This document shows, piece after piece, positions 39,901 through 50,205 of a DNA stretch of 64,000 bases (the first letter of the stretch is position 1; each line of letters opens with the position of its first letter). The stretch is from Triplophysa rosa (taxonomy: Eukaryota; Chordata; Actinopteri; Cypriniformes; Nemacheilidae): positions 10,719,736 through 10,783,735 of the forward strand of contig NC_079910.1 of NCBI RefSeq assembly GCF_024868665.1, read 5' to 3'. The position numbers and the translations under genes were made by a program. The notes below the pieces were generated by a model, which ran no database searches, was not told the DNA's origin, and saw only the letters and a program-made list of their open reading frames with translations.

Positions 39901-42900
39901 GAAGCTGCTCACGTTCTTCGGCTACGGACAGGCAGAGGGTGTGTAGAGGGATCCCTCTGCTGTGCATTATGGCAAACGTAGTTCATTATGCACTGACAAC
40001 TTAATGATTTTGTGTTTCAGAGTTGGAAAAGTTGGACGAAAACCTCCACGAGAAAGCCAGCGAAGATGCAGGAACCCCAAAACGCTATTATTTTGAGAAC
40101 TTGAAGATCAGTCTCCCTCAGGTCAAACTGAGTGTCTTCACCTCTCATAAGTTGCCCCCTGACCTCAAGGTACACGAACCACAACAAAACAACTGCAATT
40201 TATTGTCTAAATGCTGTCATTGCTTAATTGGTTGCAGTAACAGTTTCATAAGACTAAAAACACTATAACCAAGTCCTGTTGTCTAAAGTTTTCCAGCTGG
40301 CCTTATAATGTGTATAATATGGTGCTCTGAATGTGTCATAGAGTGTCGTCTGTGTTCTCTACAGGCCTTGAAGGGAATACTGGGGTTCCCACTCATTCGG
40401 TTTGAAGATGCAGTCATTAACATGTACCCCTACACTCGGGTCCACCCCTATGAGACGCAGGAGATGGTTATCAGTGACATCCTTAAGCACTTCAGAGAGG
40501 TAGGAAACAATGGTGACCAACAATGAGAGTAAAAGCATTGTGTTGGTGCAAACGCCACTTTAGTCTGTGATTTTGCTTTTTCATCGCCACTGTGTGATGT
40601 CATCTGCTCATGGACTTTTGGATCTCCTTTTAGGAGCTGATCAGTCAGGCAGCCCAGATCCTGGGCTCAGTGGACTTCCTGGGCAACCCTATGGGGCTAC
40701 TGAATGATGTCACAGAGGGCATGAATGAACTCATCAAGTATGGCAACATCGGAGGACTTATCCGCAGTGTGACACATGGTGTTTCCAACTCTACAGCCAA
40801 GGTAGATAAGTTCACATGGTCACGTGATCTATGTCTCACAATGCATGATTCTCTATTACTGTAGTATTAAGTGGGAATATTTAACCAGCTACTTCAATGA
40901 TGATAAAGGCCATCTGTTCAGCTGTACAGCAGTTACCACAAGAAAGGAATTTTATCAAGTCATATCTAGAAAACAACATGGGAACGGCCTGTCCTTGTGT
41001 ACAAGGTCTGTTTATGTGTAAATTAGAAGCTTAAGTTGTTTATTTCAGTCTTATTGAACATGTTTTTTGAAGAACCATCCAGGCACTTTGTCTGAACACA
41101 GCACTAGAACAAGCCACATGTTGTCATTTGATGATTTCCAGGAAAAGAATGGGAACAGCATCGAAAGGTCAGATGCACGTGATGTTCACCAGCAGACCAA
41201 TCTCACGTGATTTCCCTCCGAATATGCATTGAAGGTTCAGATCGCTGATTAGTTTGGTTCTCTGTAAACAAGCACGTTAGTCAGCGGAGATGTTTTAAAA
41301 ACCATCTCTGGAAAGTTCGCATGGTTTTGAGACTTTTGTGTGTATCTCAGATTTGAGCTTGAGCAGATGGACACATGATTGATGAGCTCGGTCAGCGTTG
41401 GTGTGTGTGCGCATATGTGGTTGCAGATGGCATTTTAGCACAGCGGCGATGTTTGTGTGTGGTCAGACCCGAGTGCCAACAGTCAACTCTCAGCATGCCT
41501 GTCGCTCCACAGCCCTTCACTGCCGGCCAGCTCTTTGTGTGCTTTTCCTCCTGCACTCTCATTTACTTTGCTTTCATACCGACCGTGCTCATGCCAGAAG
41601 TACTGATGATTTGGGACCTCCAACCAGTGAGCTTTCCAATTCGCACTTGACGTTTCTCACTGCTCTGCCGAACTCTCACTCCCTCACACAGAGCTTTGTT
41701 TTAAGCCAAGTTGAATTAGTTTAAACATGCTCATGACTTTTGAAAATGGATCAGTCTGTGACTGCAGCTCAAACGGAGGAGTAGTGTCTTGATATAGTCT
41801 ATTGCAATTGCTTGGTGGACTGGTGAATGTAGTCTTAAGTTCTCTGGAAAAAAGTTTTTCCCCTCTGTTGCCACTAACACAATTACAACAGTTTTAATAA
41901 AAGTTTGTGAAAATCATCCACAGACTGTGTAAATCTTTATTGTGTTTGTACAGAATACAGTAATTTTTTTGTAACTCATGTCATGGCCACCCAAAATGTA
42001 TTTTGTAACCTCTGGAATTCTTTGTTAGTTTTACTTTATTGGTGCCTGAAACTTTTAATCAGACTTTGACTGGGAGTTTTCAACAAAGAAACTGCTACTA
42101 TAAAGGAACAGTTCACCCAAAATGAAAATTCTGTCATCATTTACTCACTTTCAAACCTGTAGATATTTTGTTGTTCTGCTGGATACAAAATTATTGTAAC
42201 CAAACAGTTCTGGGGCACTATTGACTACCATAGTAGGATTTGTTTTACTATAGTAGTCAATGGTGCCCCAGAACATTTTGGTTTTACACATCCTTCAAAA
42301 TATATTTTTCTGTGTTCAGTAGAATAAAGAAATTTACACAGGTTTGAAATGACGTGAGGGTAAATAAATAATAACAAAAGTTTTATTTGATCTCTTTAAG
42401 CTGATTTTTGAACTGGTTTTGCCTGGGTCTATTGAAACAGGCCTTGAACTACCTAATACTGAGCTCTATCATCTTTCTGCCAGTTGCCTCAATACAACCT
42501 CTGACCCCTGGCGCACTGAAGCGTTGTTCTCTTTAGAACAGCATTTCACGTTTATCACCAGCTTTTACGCTCTTTCCCGTAGCCCGTCAGACCTCAGTCA
42601 CCCACTTAATGACAACCGTAACATGATTTCATACATCTCTTTCTGTTTTTCTCACACATGCACGTTCTCACACACCTCTAGAGGCCCTGCTTTCAAATAG
42701 GACAGGCTAACGGTGTGCAGGGGGAGGTATGGGGGCCATAAACTTGAAAGTGTTCTGTTCCGCCTCGGCCTCCCCTAGACTCATATCTGGTAAATGTATT
42801 GGTATAATTTCACAGCCAAGCTTTTTTCTGAAAGAGAGGAAGGAGAGAGAGAGAGAGAGGGAGAGGGAGAGGGAGGAAAGAATCTGAGCTGGCCTTCAGT

Positions 42901-45900
42901 TGAACTCATCAGGGACTTTGCTTGGAGGGGTCATCCCAAGTTCATGCCTGACTCTTGGTTGAGTTCTGCAGAATGTGCTTGTGTTTATACAGTGCTCGGG
43001 CTGCAGTAGGGAGCTCGCTGGGCCTGTAACACAACCTCACGGCCAGGAGGCGCCTGCAGGGGACCTGTGGGGGGCCACTCTGGCAAAGTCAGGTCAACTA
43101 TGCCAAGATGGGGGGGAAGCCACCCCATTAGACAAATTACAGCCTGATATATTTGACAGCTGGATGTGACGGTGTGTAAAATCAGTTATCTGTAAAATCG
43201 ATATGTTGAAGGGGTTGAAAGCTGTGGTAATTGCCCAGGACGTGATGCATTGTAAATATTGTGTCAATTTGGGTGATTTTAATGACATTATGATGAAATT
43301 ATACAAAAGTACATTGTTGTTTACTAAAGGCAATTTACAGTGTTATTTGACTGCAATCTATAGTATAACATTTGAAGAGTTTCATTTCAGCCTTTTCTTG
43401 TAAGATCAGTCATTCCACACAGAGAACCAAAGCAAGTTATTGCTATGTGCCAAAGTACACAGTCATCTCATTCACTGCAGGGAGTCTGTGGGCCGGCTTT
43501 TCAACTAAAGGCACAACTATTCCAGCATCTGATGTTTTAAAGCCTTGTTTTAATATAAAGCCATTCCAAATTTTCATTTAATCAGCATTTCTAGATGTAT
43601 TGTGGCCATTCCAGTACAGTGTCTGTTGAATTAAAAAAAATCTAACCTCAGGAGTAACAAAGTCATCCTACAGCAATGTGAAAAACTGACAGCATGACAA
43701 GACGCATCAAACTGTAATAACAAGCTCATGTTATCAGATAAAAAATATATTTTTGAACCTTTCGTAAATACATGTAAAAATAGTACTGTTGTTTTGCTTA
43801 AAAGTGACTATGAACTTGTTTTCTGTGCTGTATTTGAGGTCTGAAAAAATATAGAGCTTTTCTGTTATTTTGACATGTTTCTCCAGTTTTCATTTTCTGT
43901 GAATAAATGCAAATATAAACAATATATTTTTTTTTAATTTGGGAGAAGTATTGATTGTAGTTCACAGAATAAAACAAAAATCATTTAACCTAAACGCATA
44001 CCTATAAATTCATAAAAACTGATAATTTTTTTGGAAATAGTCTCTTCATTGTTTCGATGCGGTATATACAGTACGTATCATTTTAAATGTGTTAATTTAT
44101 TTAATGTCCGGTTCTTTCTTTCTTTACTTCTTTATTATCTGTTTTTTGTTTCTGTTGTTGTTAAAAGTTTATTTGCCCGTGCAGTTTGCAGGTACCTTTG
44201 CTGATGGACTGGGTAAGACGATGGACAACCGCCATCAGACTGAACGAGAGTACATTCGCTATCATGGAGCCACCAGCGGAGAGCACCTCGTGGCAGGGAT
44301 TCACGGTCTTGCTCATGGTAAACCACAACATTTGACCTTCCATAGTCTTTGTCAAAATATCGAATGTATACATTTATAAATTTGGCAACTGTGTATTGTG
44401 CTTTGCTGTTTAGGTATTATTGGTGGCCTTACCAGTGTCATCACTTCCACGGTGGAGGGAGTGAAGACCGAGGGTGGCGTCAGTGGATTCTTCTCAGGTC
44501 TTGGGAAGGGATTGGTTGGCACGGTGACAAAGCCGGTTGCAGGAGCTCTGGATTTTGCTTCGGAAACGGCTCAAACTGTCCGTGACATGGCCAGCGCTAA
44601 CAACAGGTACTTTCTGCTCGAATGGAGGAACTTTACAAGGAATAGTTCAGCCAAAGTCTTATTCCTAATCTTAATATTCTCCCAGTGTTCAGCACACCCT
44701 TCACCTTTGTGGTTCAATATTTCTAGCACTTAAAACTTCGCATGACCCCTCTGTAAATGTGCCCGTAGATCCCACCTGCCTTTTGATGAGTTTAGCTTGT
44801 GGCTAGCGGAGCTTTACACTAATGAACACCTGCTAATGATCCAAAGCACGGGCGTGTAGAATTTGCCCACTGTTTTAAGAGCAGCCTTTGGAGTCTCACC
44901 TCCACTTCATCCTCTAAAGCCAGCAGCACTACCTGAGGTTTTACGAGAGGGGCCAAAAAACAGGTCATATTACACAGGCTGTCTGGTATGTAAAGCCATT
45001 TGTTCGTCATTTGCCTATGTATATGTGTGGCAGGGCGTGTTTGTGGTTTAACTGCTCCAACCGGAGAAGGAATGAGTTTCCTGTCCCCTCGCCATTCCCA
45101 GTGAATGAGAGAGGAGCTGTGTGTATATGTGTGTGGAGAAGGGACCTGCTGGTGAACTGTGCTGGGGGAGTTGAAGGGAGAGGCATTCGGAGCGTGCCTG
45201 CCACATTGCGGCCAAGAGTTCAGCCAGAGTTCACACCGAAATTGTGCAGGATTCACGCTTCACAGCGGACACCGTCTGACCCAAGTACACTCGCAGATAG
45301 CACTTTTGCCACAAATCACCACATACGCGCCTTCTCAAAGGATCGATTTAACATTTCCACCTATCAACAAGTGAACACAATGACACCCAGTTGGCCTTCC
45401 TTTTCCTTTACATCTGAAACACGAAAGAGGTTTCCCACGTTTTAAAGGTTTTAAGCAAGGTCACCTTATGCATAGATTTATGGAGCGATGTTTGTGTTTT
45501 TGGCGGTCGTGAGTACGACTCGTACACGCACCGTTAGAACGCAGAAAGGAAATAAACAAGTAAATGAGAAGCAGACTGTAGCGAGCTCAAGAATAGTGGA
45601 AGTGTCCACACAATCTTTTTGCTCTCCTGCCCTGCTAGTGAACTCACCCTCCCACTTCAATTCTCTGGACCCCAGCACCCCCTCCACACACACACACGCA
45701 CACACACACACACGCACCATTCCCAACTGCACTATGCAATCCAGGCAGCTTTCCAGAGGCAGCTCAATTACAACCAACAAAACAAAGGCAAAGAAGTGCT
45801 GGGGGTTGGCGGAGGCAGCATGAGGGGCTCAGACGTTGACCGAATAGTTTTATCTTTAGCTGTCAGTTTAGTTTGAAGAGCATGCATTTTCTATTACTCC

Positions 45901-46577
45901 AGACTTTTGAAGAAATTCCCCTCATGTGGTTTGCCTCTTGACTGTCAGCTTTGGGAAAGACATCAAGGTAGATTTGTATGCCTATGCAAAGTTTTGTTAA
46001 ACCTCAAATACCTTCACAGTATAAAATCATAGTACTTACCTGTTGCACGTTTCCCTACTGTTATAAAAAAAGGAGCTTGTGCATAACTTACCTGTCATTC
46101 TCGTTTATAATGAACAAAAATAAAAGTACATTACATTGACCTAGAATAGATCAGTCGACCCAGTGATGACCAAGAGCCAAAGATAAGAAAGAAAAAACAA
46201 CAACTATTAGTCAACCAAACATGAGACATGCCAGATGAACAAACTAGATGTCTCACCACAAGTCACTTTGACCGTTTTTGCTTTCAGACCAAAGGAAGGC
46301 CTAATTTCGCTTGCACTCCATGTTTTTGTGACTATGTCTGAGAAGAACCGAGTAAAACACCTACAGCAGCCTTCCACATAACGCCCACCCTCAAACCCTT
46401 TTGCTCATGATCATTCTCGGAAAGGAGCGAGAAGTAAGAGCTGTTTGTTTGCACCCATTGACAGCTCACTGGCCGGGCTCCAAGCCCTGTGCCTGACCTA
46501 AAATTGAACCCTATTGTTCCAATCCCACAATCGGGTGCGGGGCATTGTGCTTGATCGCCTCCAGAGCAGTGGGTGAG

Positions 46578-46618
<41 letters not shown>

Positions 46619-49260
46619 TAAGAGTCTCCCTGGGTCTATTACAGTCCTGTCATGCACAGGGCCAGATCTCATGACTTACGGTTATGATTATGAACCGTGG
46701 CTTGATGTCAAAAAGAGAGCCAAGTCAATGTGGAAGTTCTGGCTTGGCTTAGGAAAAAAACATCACAATTTCATGTCATAATAAGGTAAGCAGTGGCTTG
46801 AGAATATTTGATTTAGTTATAATAGCTTAACTCGGACTAACACTATTACACTATAATTCATCTGGTTGTTTATTTTTTTCTTGGCACGACATCAGAAGAG
46901 TTCACAGCGAGTTTAGTTTTCGGCTTCAGTTTTGTAGGTTTGCTTTGAAATGCAACATGCTAAAGTTTTGCTGACATAAATAAATAAAAACAGGGCTCAA
47001 GTTCAGAGGTTTGCCCGTCCTTTGCCCTGTGTCCCTTCTTTAGCACTTGATAAACAGCGGCAGCTGCGTTCGCCAAGCTTCGGTGTAAACCGAACAGAAA
47101 AATGCAGTACATTGCCGTCTTTGTGAATCAACTGGAAACCATCAGCTCTAATCAAATGCCTGCTGGCCCAGATTCAAGCCAGATGTAGGAATTCCACTTG
47201 GCCCACCAGTGGTAGTCAAAAAGAGGGGTTGTTTGCAGTAGAAGCAAGATTCGAGCTTTGCATTGGCACATCGGGCCTCGTCCGCTGAATCTGCACACCT
47301 AACACCAACACGCTGTGATTGAAGGTGAAACAGAGTTGAACCACATGATATGGTGGCAGGATATCACCTTAACAGGCATAGCAGGAGTCTGAGTATGTGG
47401 GTTATTTGGATTGTGGCACAACAGGTGTTATTTCAAGAGACTCTCTTGTACTCTTTAACGGGAAGCGGGGGAAAGAAAAAAAAGTTCTAGTCTTTCCAGT
47501 AAAAAAGCTGCTTCATTCCAACTTGGATTCCCCGGAGTTTAACTCTCTTAAGGCTGTGGGGTTTGTAGATAATGATTCTTGTGTGTTTTGTATCCGTGTT
47601 TCAGGCTGAGCGTGCAGCGAGTGAGGAAGCCGCGCTGCTGTAAGGGACCTCAGGGGCTGCTGCCCCGATTCTCCTCCCTACAAGCAGATGGACAAGAACA
47701 ACTATTTTACTTAACAGACAATATCCACTCTGAATAGTGAGTACATCATGTCTGATGGTAAAGTCAGTACTTAAGTCAGTTAGACACTTCAGTTTGTATA
47801 ACAAAGCAATACACTGTTCACTATTGTTTTTGATAAATAAAACCTAAAACATTTCCAGAGTGTTTATCTAGTTCAAGTATACAAAACTGTAGGGGGATTA
47901 TTTTTAGACCGTGTACTTTGATGTGAAGCCCCAGGACCTGTTTCGCTGTTCAAAGCAAGACAGACAAGACATTTATCACTTAAGAGGCTAATCCATCCAT
48001 ATCAGGAGACCTCCTGCCGGCCCACCTGACCTTTCTCTTCAGAGGTGCCACACTGGTCATTACTCTCCTCAGCTGTAGCCTGCACATGACCGTCTTGTGC
48101 TCTTTGTCTCACTGTTGTGCGACACTTCTCTATGAATCAAATTTATAATCTTAATCTGGTTTTATTATTCAATAGGAGTATTCAGTTCATAACTTCACAA
48201 CAATTTAATTTTGAACATGTTTGCTCATGGGCTCCAGAGCAAACCTGTGAAGTAATGCAATTCAAATTGAATTAACTCAGATTTACTAAACCAGGACATG
48301 GGTCTGTTTTTCTCTTAAAGAGTAAAGACAGCACACTGTTTATACAATAATATATACGCTGTAACCAGTTCGTAATTTCTGTCCTCTATAGTTTCATTGC
48401 AGTGGAGCTCATAGACACCTACTGTGTGCTGATCTCCTCCAAAGTGGTGTACTTCCTCAAGCCTGGAGAGTATGCAGATCGGGAAGCAATTTTTCTGGAG
48501 GTCAAATACGATGATCTTTATCATTGTCTGGTGTCCAAAGACCATGGGAAGGTATATGTGCAGCTTACAAAGAAAGCTGAAAACAGCAGTAGCGGAGTGG
48601 CCATTCCAGGTCCGTCACACCAGAAGCCTATGGTAAGAGACATGTTCTTGAGTTTTTTTGGCACTTAATACAAATACGATACAAAACGCAGCCTTTTTTT
48701 TTTACAAAACCGTCAGTGAAAAGACATGCTTAACCATGTTGATCATCAGTTTTAGGAGATCAAAATAAATGACGTGAAATATTTTTTTGATTTATTTGTT
48801 CATTTTCAGTTATTGAGGGTTACAGTTTTTACAACCTTGTTACCAAAAATGGGACATACTGTATATACACAAATTTTCTTGAATTTGTGTGATTTCGTTT
48901 TTTAACAATAGACATTATATAAACACGTAAATTAAATAATAAACATTGGTTAGGCATGGTTTTAATTTAGTTCAATTAAATCATTTTAATCGGTGTAATT
49001 TAGTGTAGTGTTCATGGAAAACCTTTTCACCTTTTCACTACATGACACAACATCTTATTTGCATCTGGAGGTCGACTTTTGCAGATGAATATCTGTCACT
49101 AATGCCTAAATCTGTTGTTTCTCCACAGGTTCATGTGAAAAGCGAGAGCCTTGCCATTAAGATTTCACAAGAAATCAATTACGCCAAGAGCCTTTACTAT
49201 GAACAGCAGCTCATGCTGCCTCCCAGTGAGAATGAGGATAGTCTATTATTGGACTCTTAA
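11445..49260 (+). CDS. vps13d: VPS13D, bridge-like lipid transfer protein (complete gene, exons 2-70)
   Basis: VPS13D moves phospholipids between membranes at ER contacts with mitochondria and peroxisomes. It is needed for mitochondrial size control and mitophagy. The start [18 protein letters not shown] is the chorein motif shared by VPS13 and ATG2 proteins. Sixty-nine exons with GT-AG junctions join to 13,137 nt (4,378 residues), and every junction keeps phase; human VPS13D is about 4,388 residues from memory. The UBA domain, unique to VPS13D within the family, lies near residues 2641-2681 and fixes the paralogue. A VAB/SHR-BD region (very roughly 2850-3560), an ATG2-C-like helical segment (about 4100-4210) and a PH-like end (about 4245-4340) follow. 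A phospho-FFAT-like site is at residues 765-771. Exon coordinates are given in the part entries. No frameshift or premature stop was found. Confidence 0.95.
13047..16319 (+). CDS. vps13d: vps13d exons 6-18: start of the lipid-transfer groove
   Basis: Exons are 13047-13163, 13250-13354, 13445-13615, 13823-13923, 14062-14230, 14376-14477, 14662-14863, 15037-15219, 15303-15433, 15541-15607, 15694-15873, 15974-16104 and 16187-16319. They encode repeating beta-groove (RBG-type) sequence such as [20 protein letters not shown] and [14 protein letters not shown]. The segment [11 protein letters not shown] near residue 450 matches the aromatic-Gly motif seen in VPS13 proteins. The 67-nt exon 15 encodes the least conserved part. 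Confidence 0.88.
16423..18675 (+). CDS. vps13d: vps13d exon 19: 2.25-kb exon with phospho-FFAT-like motif
   Basis: This single exon (2,253 nt, residues 747-1497) is the longest in the gene. The acceptor is CTCCCACAG at 16422, not the AG at 16387: only the 16423 start keeps phase with exon 18 and gives the conserved junction NSQ-EENK. Early in the exon an acidic run leads into [11 protein letters not shown]. Later segments ([47 protein letters not shown]) match mammalian VPS13D strongly as remembered. It ends at AAAAG|GTCAG and continues in exon 20 with [12 protein letters not shown]. Confidence 0.93.
18766..23961 (+). CDS. vps13d: vps13d exons 20-26
   Basis: Exons are 18766-18917, 19252-20334, 20432-20522, 20651-20777, 21783-21963, 22670-22852 and 23814-23961. 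Exon 21 (1,083 nt) has a Pro/Ser-rich low-complexity linker near its start (TPPPPTPSS). It then carries the conserved stretches [20 protein letters not shown] and [18 protein letters not shown]. Exons 24-25 carry [20 protein letters not shown] and [14 protein letters not shown], near-invariant in the family. Exon 26 encodes a Ser/Lys-rich, poorly conserved linker; its acceptor (GTTCCCAAAG) has a weak pyrimidine tract, so its start is the least certain here. Confidence 0.87.
20948..21355 (+). mobile_element. TTAA-type element family C, short copy (vps13d intron 23)
   Basis: This copy is colinear with the reverse complement of 52034-53002. Shared blocks include GGAGGATCTATTGACAGAAA, TGCAATATAATATAC, CTACATACA, GCCRCCATGTT and AGCCCTAAACGGA. 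The right flank is TTAA (CTTTAAC); the left flank is degraded. The middle is much shorter than in the second copy. No transposase is visible. Confidence 0.6.
22000..22660 (+). other. vps13d: vps13d intron 24, part
   Basis: This part of the 21964-22669 intron shows no repeat with clear ends and no RNA gene that I can recognise. Confidence 0.5.
23262..23525 (+). repeat. Probable degraded family A MITE (vps13d intron 25)
   Basis: It begins TTAAAGGGACAGTTCTCCCC and later contains CATGAGGGTCAGTAAAATG. This is the layout of family A copies elsewhere (AGTTCACCC at one end, GAGGGTAARTAAA near the other). Confidence 0.4.
24081..26672 (+). CDS. vps13d: vps13d exons 27-34
   Basis: Exons are 24081-24294, 24402-24573, 25142-25257, 25351-25563, 25642-25913, 25998-26131, 26248-26403 and 26486-26672. 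They encode the second half of the groove. Conserved blocks include [74 protein letters not shown] and [19 protein letters not shown]. Exon 34 ends in a Thr/Ser/Pro linker before the UBA domain. Its donor, GTGG|GTTAGT, lies exactly at the edge of a MITE. Confidence 0.88.
24709..25060 (+). mobile_element. MITE with CCTGGACCACAAAACCAG terminus (vps13d intron 28)
   Basis: The left end, CCCTGGACCACAAAACCAGT, and the right end, GACCGGGTCACAT, bracket AT-rich DNA with the internal words TATCTCGGCCAA and TCATTGGAAAGCTT. I recognise this as a very abundant fish MITE type. There is no coding capacity. Confidence 0.55.
26672..26945 (+). mobile_element. Family A MITE filling vps13d intron 34
   Basis: It starts GGGTTAGTTCACCCAAAAAT directly at the exon-intron junction, followed by CTGTCATCATTTACTCACCC. 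It contains the usual internal segments (CAGAACCCAAAAGAAGATAT, TTCAAAATATCTTCTTTTGT). Its right terminal repeat is worn away. It makes up nearly all of the 287-nt intron. Confidence 0.7.
26960..27327 (+). CDS. vps13d: vps13d exons 35-36: UBA domain
   Basis: Exons are 26960-27034 and 27130-27327. Residues about 2641-2681 form a ubiquitin-associated three-helix fold, with the characteristic loop QDLGF (equivalent of the MGF loop), then [12 protein letters not shown] and [10 protein letters not shown]. The UBA domain distinguishes VPS13D from VPS13A/B/C and binds ubiquitin chains (established for the human protein). A Ser-rich linker follows, then [21 protein letters not shown], which restarts the groove/VAB region. 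Confidence 0.92.
27411..28156 (+). CDS. vps13d: vps13d exons 37-39
   Basis: Exons are 27411-27500, 27766-27906 and 28031-28156. They encode [39 protein letters not shown] and the segment ending [11 protein letters not shown]. The phases (2, 0 and 1 nt carried) match across all three junctions. Exon 39 is followed by the 2.5-kb intron holding a long inverted repeat. Confidence 0.88.
28180..30410. mobile_element. Large inverted-repeat DNA element in vps13d intron 39
   Basis: Two arms of roughly 470-500 bp are mutual reverse complements with scattered differences: about 28290-28765 and 29800-30300. For example, AACAATTTTCTAAGTTTCGT on the left answers ACGAAACTTAGAAAATTGTT on the right. The inner ends also pair (CACCCTCAGGTA near 28808 with TACCTGAGGGTG near 29119). 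About 1 kb of AT-rich spacer holds no recognisable transposase. The outermost sequences (GCTGAAGTATGG near 28182, GAAGCATACC near 30390) are weakly similar inverted, so the element may span about 28180-30410. Superfamily not determined. Confidence 0.7.
30697..30771 (+). CDS. vps13d: vps13d exon 40: frame-neutral 75-nt exon
   Basis: The exon has a TTCTCTCTGCTGTCAG acceptor and a CCGAG|GTACAG donor. It encodes 25 residues (about 2851-2875) beginning [15 protein letters not shown] and ending QQIHAR. Its length is divisible by three, so skipping would give a 4,353-residue protein. From memory, two human VPS13D isoforms also differ by 25 residues, which fits this exon being a conserved cassette. 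That use is inferred, not shown. Confidence 0.85.
30891..31670 (+). mobile_element. Family A MITE interrupted by another transposon
   Basis: The termini are AAAGGGATAGTTCAGCTAAA at the left and TTTGGCTGAACTATCCTT at the right, a clear terminal inverted repeat. The element is split by the TTAA-flanked family B copy at 31006-31543. It lies in vps13d intron 40. Confidence 0.75.
31006..31543 (+). mobile_element. Intact-ended TTAA DNA element (family B) nested in family A
   Basis: It is bounded by TTAA at 31002-31005 and 31544-31547, with termini AGGAGTCATATGAC and CATATGACCCCT. This 538-bp copy is the longest two-ended member in the window and the reference for copies at 591 and 7722. It has no transposase. 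Confidence 0.75.
31992..36219 (+). CDS. vps13d: vps13d exons 41-53: VAB (SHR-BD) region
   Basis: Exons are 31992-32097, 32186-32338, 33107-33242, 33413-33460, 33541-33691, 33779-33995, 34082-34329, 34407-34598, 34681-34807, 34933-35075, 35165-35295, 35414-35589 and 36096-36219. Conserved blocks are [79 protein letters not shown] and [20 protein letters not shown]. This beta-rich adaptor region is where human VPS13D is reported to bind the mitochondrial GTPase Miro. The 48-nt exon 44 encodes only 16 residues. All phases agree. Confidence 0.9.
35738..36040. repeat. Probable MITE fragment in vps13d intron 52
   Basis: The segment starts GCTGTGTTCACACCAAATGCG, a terminus I associate with a common teleost MITE, and is rich in TTCGC/GCGA-like words. 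No matching right end was found. Confidence 0.35.
36438..36826. mobile_element. TTAA-flanked MITE in vps13d intron 53
   Basis: The element begins TTAAAGTCCTCGTGAA and ends TTCACTGGGACTTTAA, so the two ends are inverted copies with few differences and carry TTAA at both edges. The 389-bp interior has no reading frame of note. It is a different family from B. Confidence 0.65.
37716..40801 (+). CDS. vps13d: vps13d exons 54-65
   Basis: Exons are 37716-37951, 38072-38174, 38272-38429, 38538-38646, 38734-38904, 39002-39106, 39264-39413, 39571-39720, 39845-39938, 40021-40169, 40365-40499 and 40634-40801. They encode the post-VAB segment: [89 protein letters not shown] and [20 protein letters not shown]. 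The run [19 protein letters not shown] opens the ATG2-C-like helical domain. Exon 59 (105 nt) encodes a variable acidic linker and is frame-neutral. Confidence 0.9.
40802..44184 (+). other. vps13d: vps13d intron 65 (3.4 kb)
   Basis: This is the largest intron. It contains a family A MITE (42102-42399) and a GA-rich run near 42839-42875. Otherwise it shows no exon, RNA gene or bounded repeat. Confidence 0.7.
42102..42399 (+). mobile_element. Family A MITE with internal fold-back (vps13d intron 65)
   Basis: It begins AAAGGAACAGTTCACCCAAA and ends near TCTCTTTAAG. In the middle, CTGGGGCACTATTGACTACC pairs in inverted orientation with a segment containing GTAGTCAATGGTGCCCCAG, so the transcript would form a hairpin. 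Confidence 0.65.
44185..49260 (+). CDS. vps13d: vps13d exons 66-70: ATG2-C-like and PH-like C-terminus
   Basis: Exons are 44185-44317, 44414-44606, 47605-47736, 48392-48632 and 49129-49260 (coding part). Exons 66-67 encode amphipathic helices ([56 protein letters not shown]), the VPS13/ATG2 membrane-targeting element. Exons 68-70 encode the PH-like tail with [19 protein letters not shown] and [18 protein letters not shown]. The protein ends LLLDS. The stop TAA is at 49258-49260. Confidence 0.93.
45683..45716. repeat. CA microsatellite (vps13d intron 67)
   Basis: A nearly uninterrupted CACA run with a few G interruptions. Confidence 0.85.
46576..46616. repeat. GA microsatellite (vps13d intron 67)
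   Basis: A pure GAGA run of about 40 bp. Confidence 0.9.
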
Positions 49261-50205
49261 CCAAACCGCCCCACAGGGTGGTAGGTGTTTCTCGCTCATT
49301 TTTCAATGGCCATTTCATTTTTTTCTGTTTCTGCGGAAGGACAGTAATAAATCAGCAAAGCGTGATCACCCACTTAGGCCAGTCTACGGGATGTGCTCAC
49401 AGTGTGTGGTTTCTTCACTGATGCAAATAATCTAGAGGGGCGGCTATAAACCCTGGCAAGCACAGATTTAAATATGAATATTTCAATATGCAAGTGTTTT
49501 ATCAAGTTCCCGTATAATTTTTTGGTTTGTTTGTTTTACAGTTGTTAATAGAATAACCGGTATTTGTCGCTAGATGTACACAGCTAGTCTGACACTGTAT
49601 ATGTTTATGTATAGATTCTATATGTACATACATAGACACACACTAAAAGGATGTTATCTGCCATGTATATAAAATGTTGAAATATATTATATAGAATGAA
49701 ATTAATAATGGATTGCTGTACAAAACTGCCTTTTTTATCTGAATATGACAATAGAGATTATGTGCACTGATGTAAATGTAGAGAACTGGAGCTGTTCTCC
49801 CAATGGTTTGTGAACTAACATTAACACACACAAACATACATGCACACTGGCACAAAACACAGAATTGTAAATATTGTTTCAATACAAGCAATCCACCCTA
49901 AAAACGAATTTGTTTTCCTCTCAAATTAATTTATTTTTTTATTTTCTGTATTACATTTAATTTAACACGTTGCTTTATATGTAGTCAGACTGTAAGGTTG
50001 TTTGAAAATCCAAGCTTTACACATGAAACATTTAACATGGCCACAAATAAAATGTTATGCAGTGCTTAAGATGATGCGCTCCCATTTTTTGCCTTTTATG
50101 GATGCCCTTATTTCTCTTTCTTCTATACCACAAAATGTCTGTTTTAGTACTGTTTAGTATATTTTAACTTGTACACTACGTGAATAAAGATGACTTTATT
50201 TGGGG
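49261..50205 (+). other. vps13d: vps13d 3' UTR with candidate poly(A) signals
   Basis: AATAAA occurs at 49346-49351, 50046-50051 and 50183-50188. The last is followed at once by a T/GT-rich stretch (TTTATTTGGGGTTGTG), which makes it the best candidate 3' end. A further AATAAA is at 50344. Confidence 0.5.

Larger units (their letters stand above)
44607..47604 (+). other. vps13d: vps13d intron 67 (3.0 kb)
   Basis: It contains two microsatellites (45683 and 46576) and otherwise unremarkable sequence. Frames of up to 145 codons (45011-45445 and antisense) have no family signature and no splice support. Confidence 0.6.

Noticed and set aside
41375..41724. Overlapping frames of 91 and 108 codons in vps13d intron 65
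   Set aside because: No recognisable domain, and neither could be joined in phase between exons 65 and 66.
45011..45445. 144-codon frame in vps13d intron 67 and its antisense partner
   Set aside because: No family motif and no splice support; a long frame in both directions suggests base-composition chance.
11445..49260. An H/ACA snoRNA in a vps13d intron, as I recall for human VPS13D
   Set aside because: I could not identify a convincing two-hairpin unit with H and ACA boxes by eye; a covariance-model search would be needed to decide.
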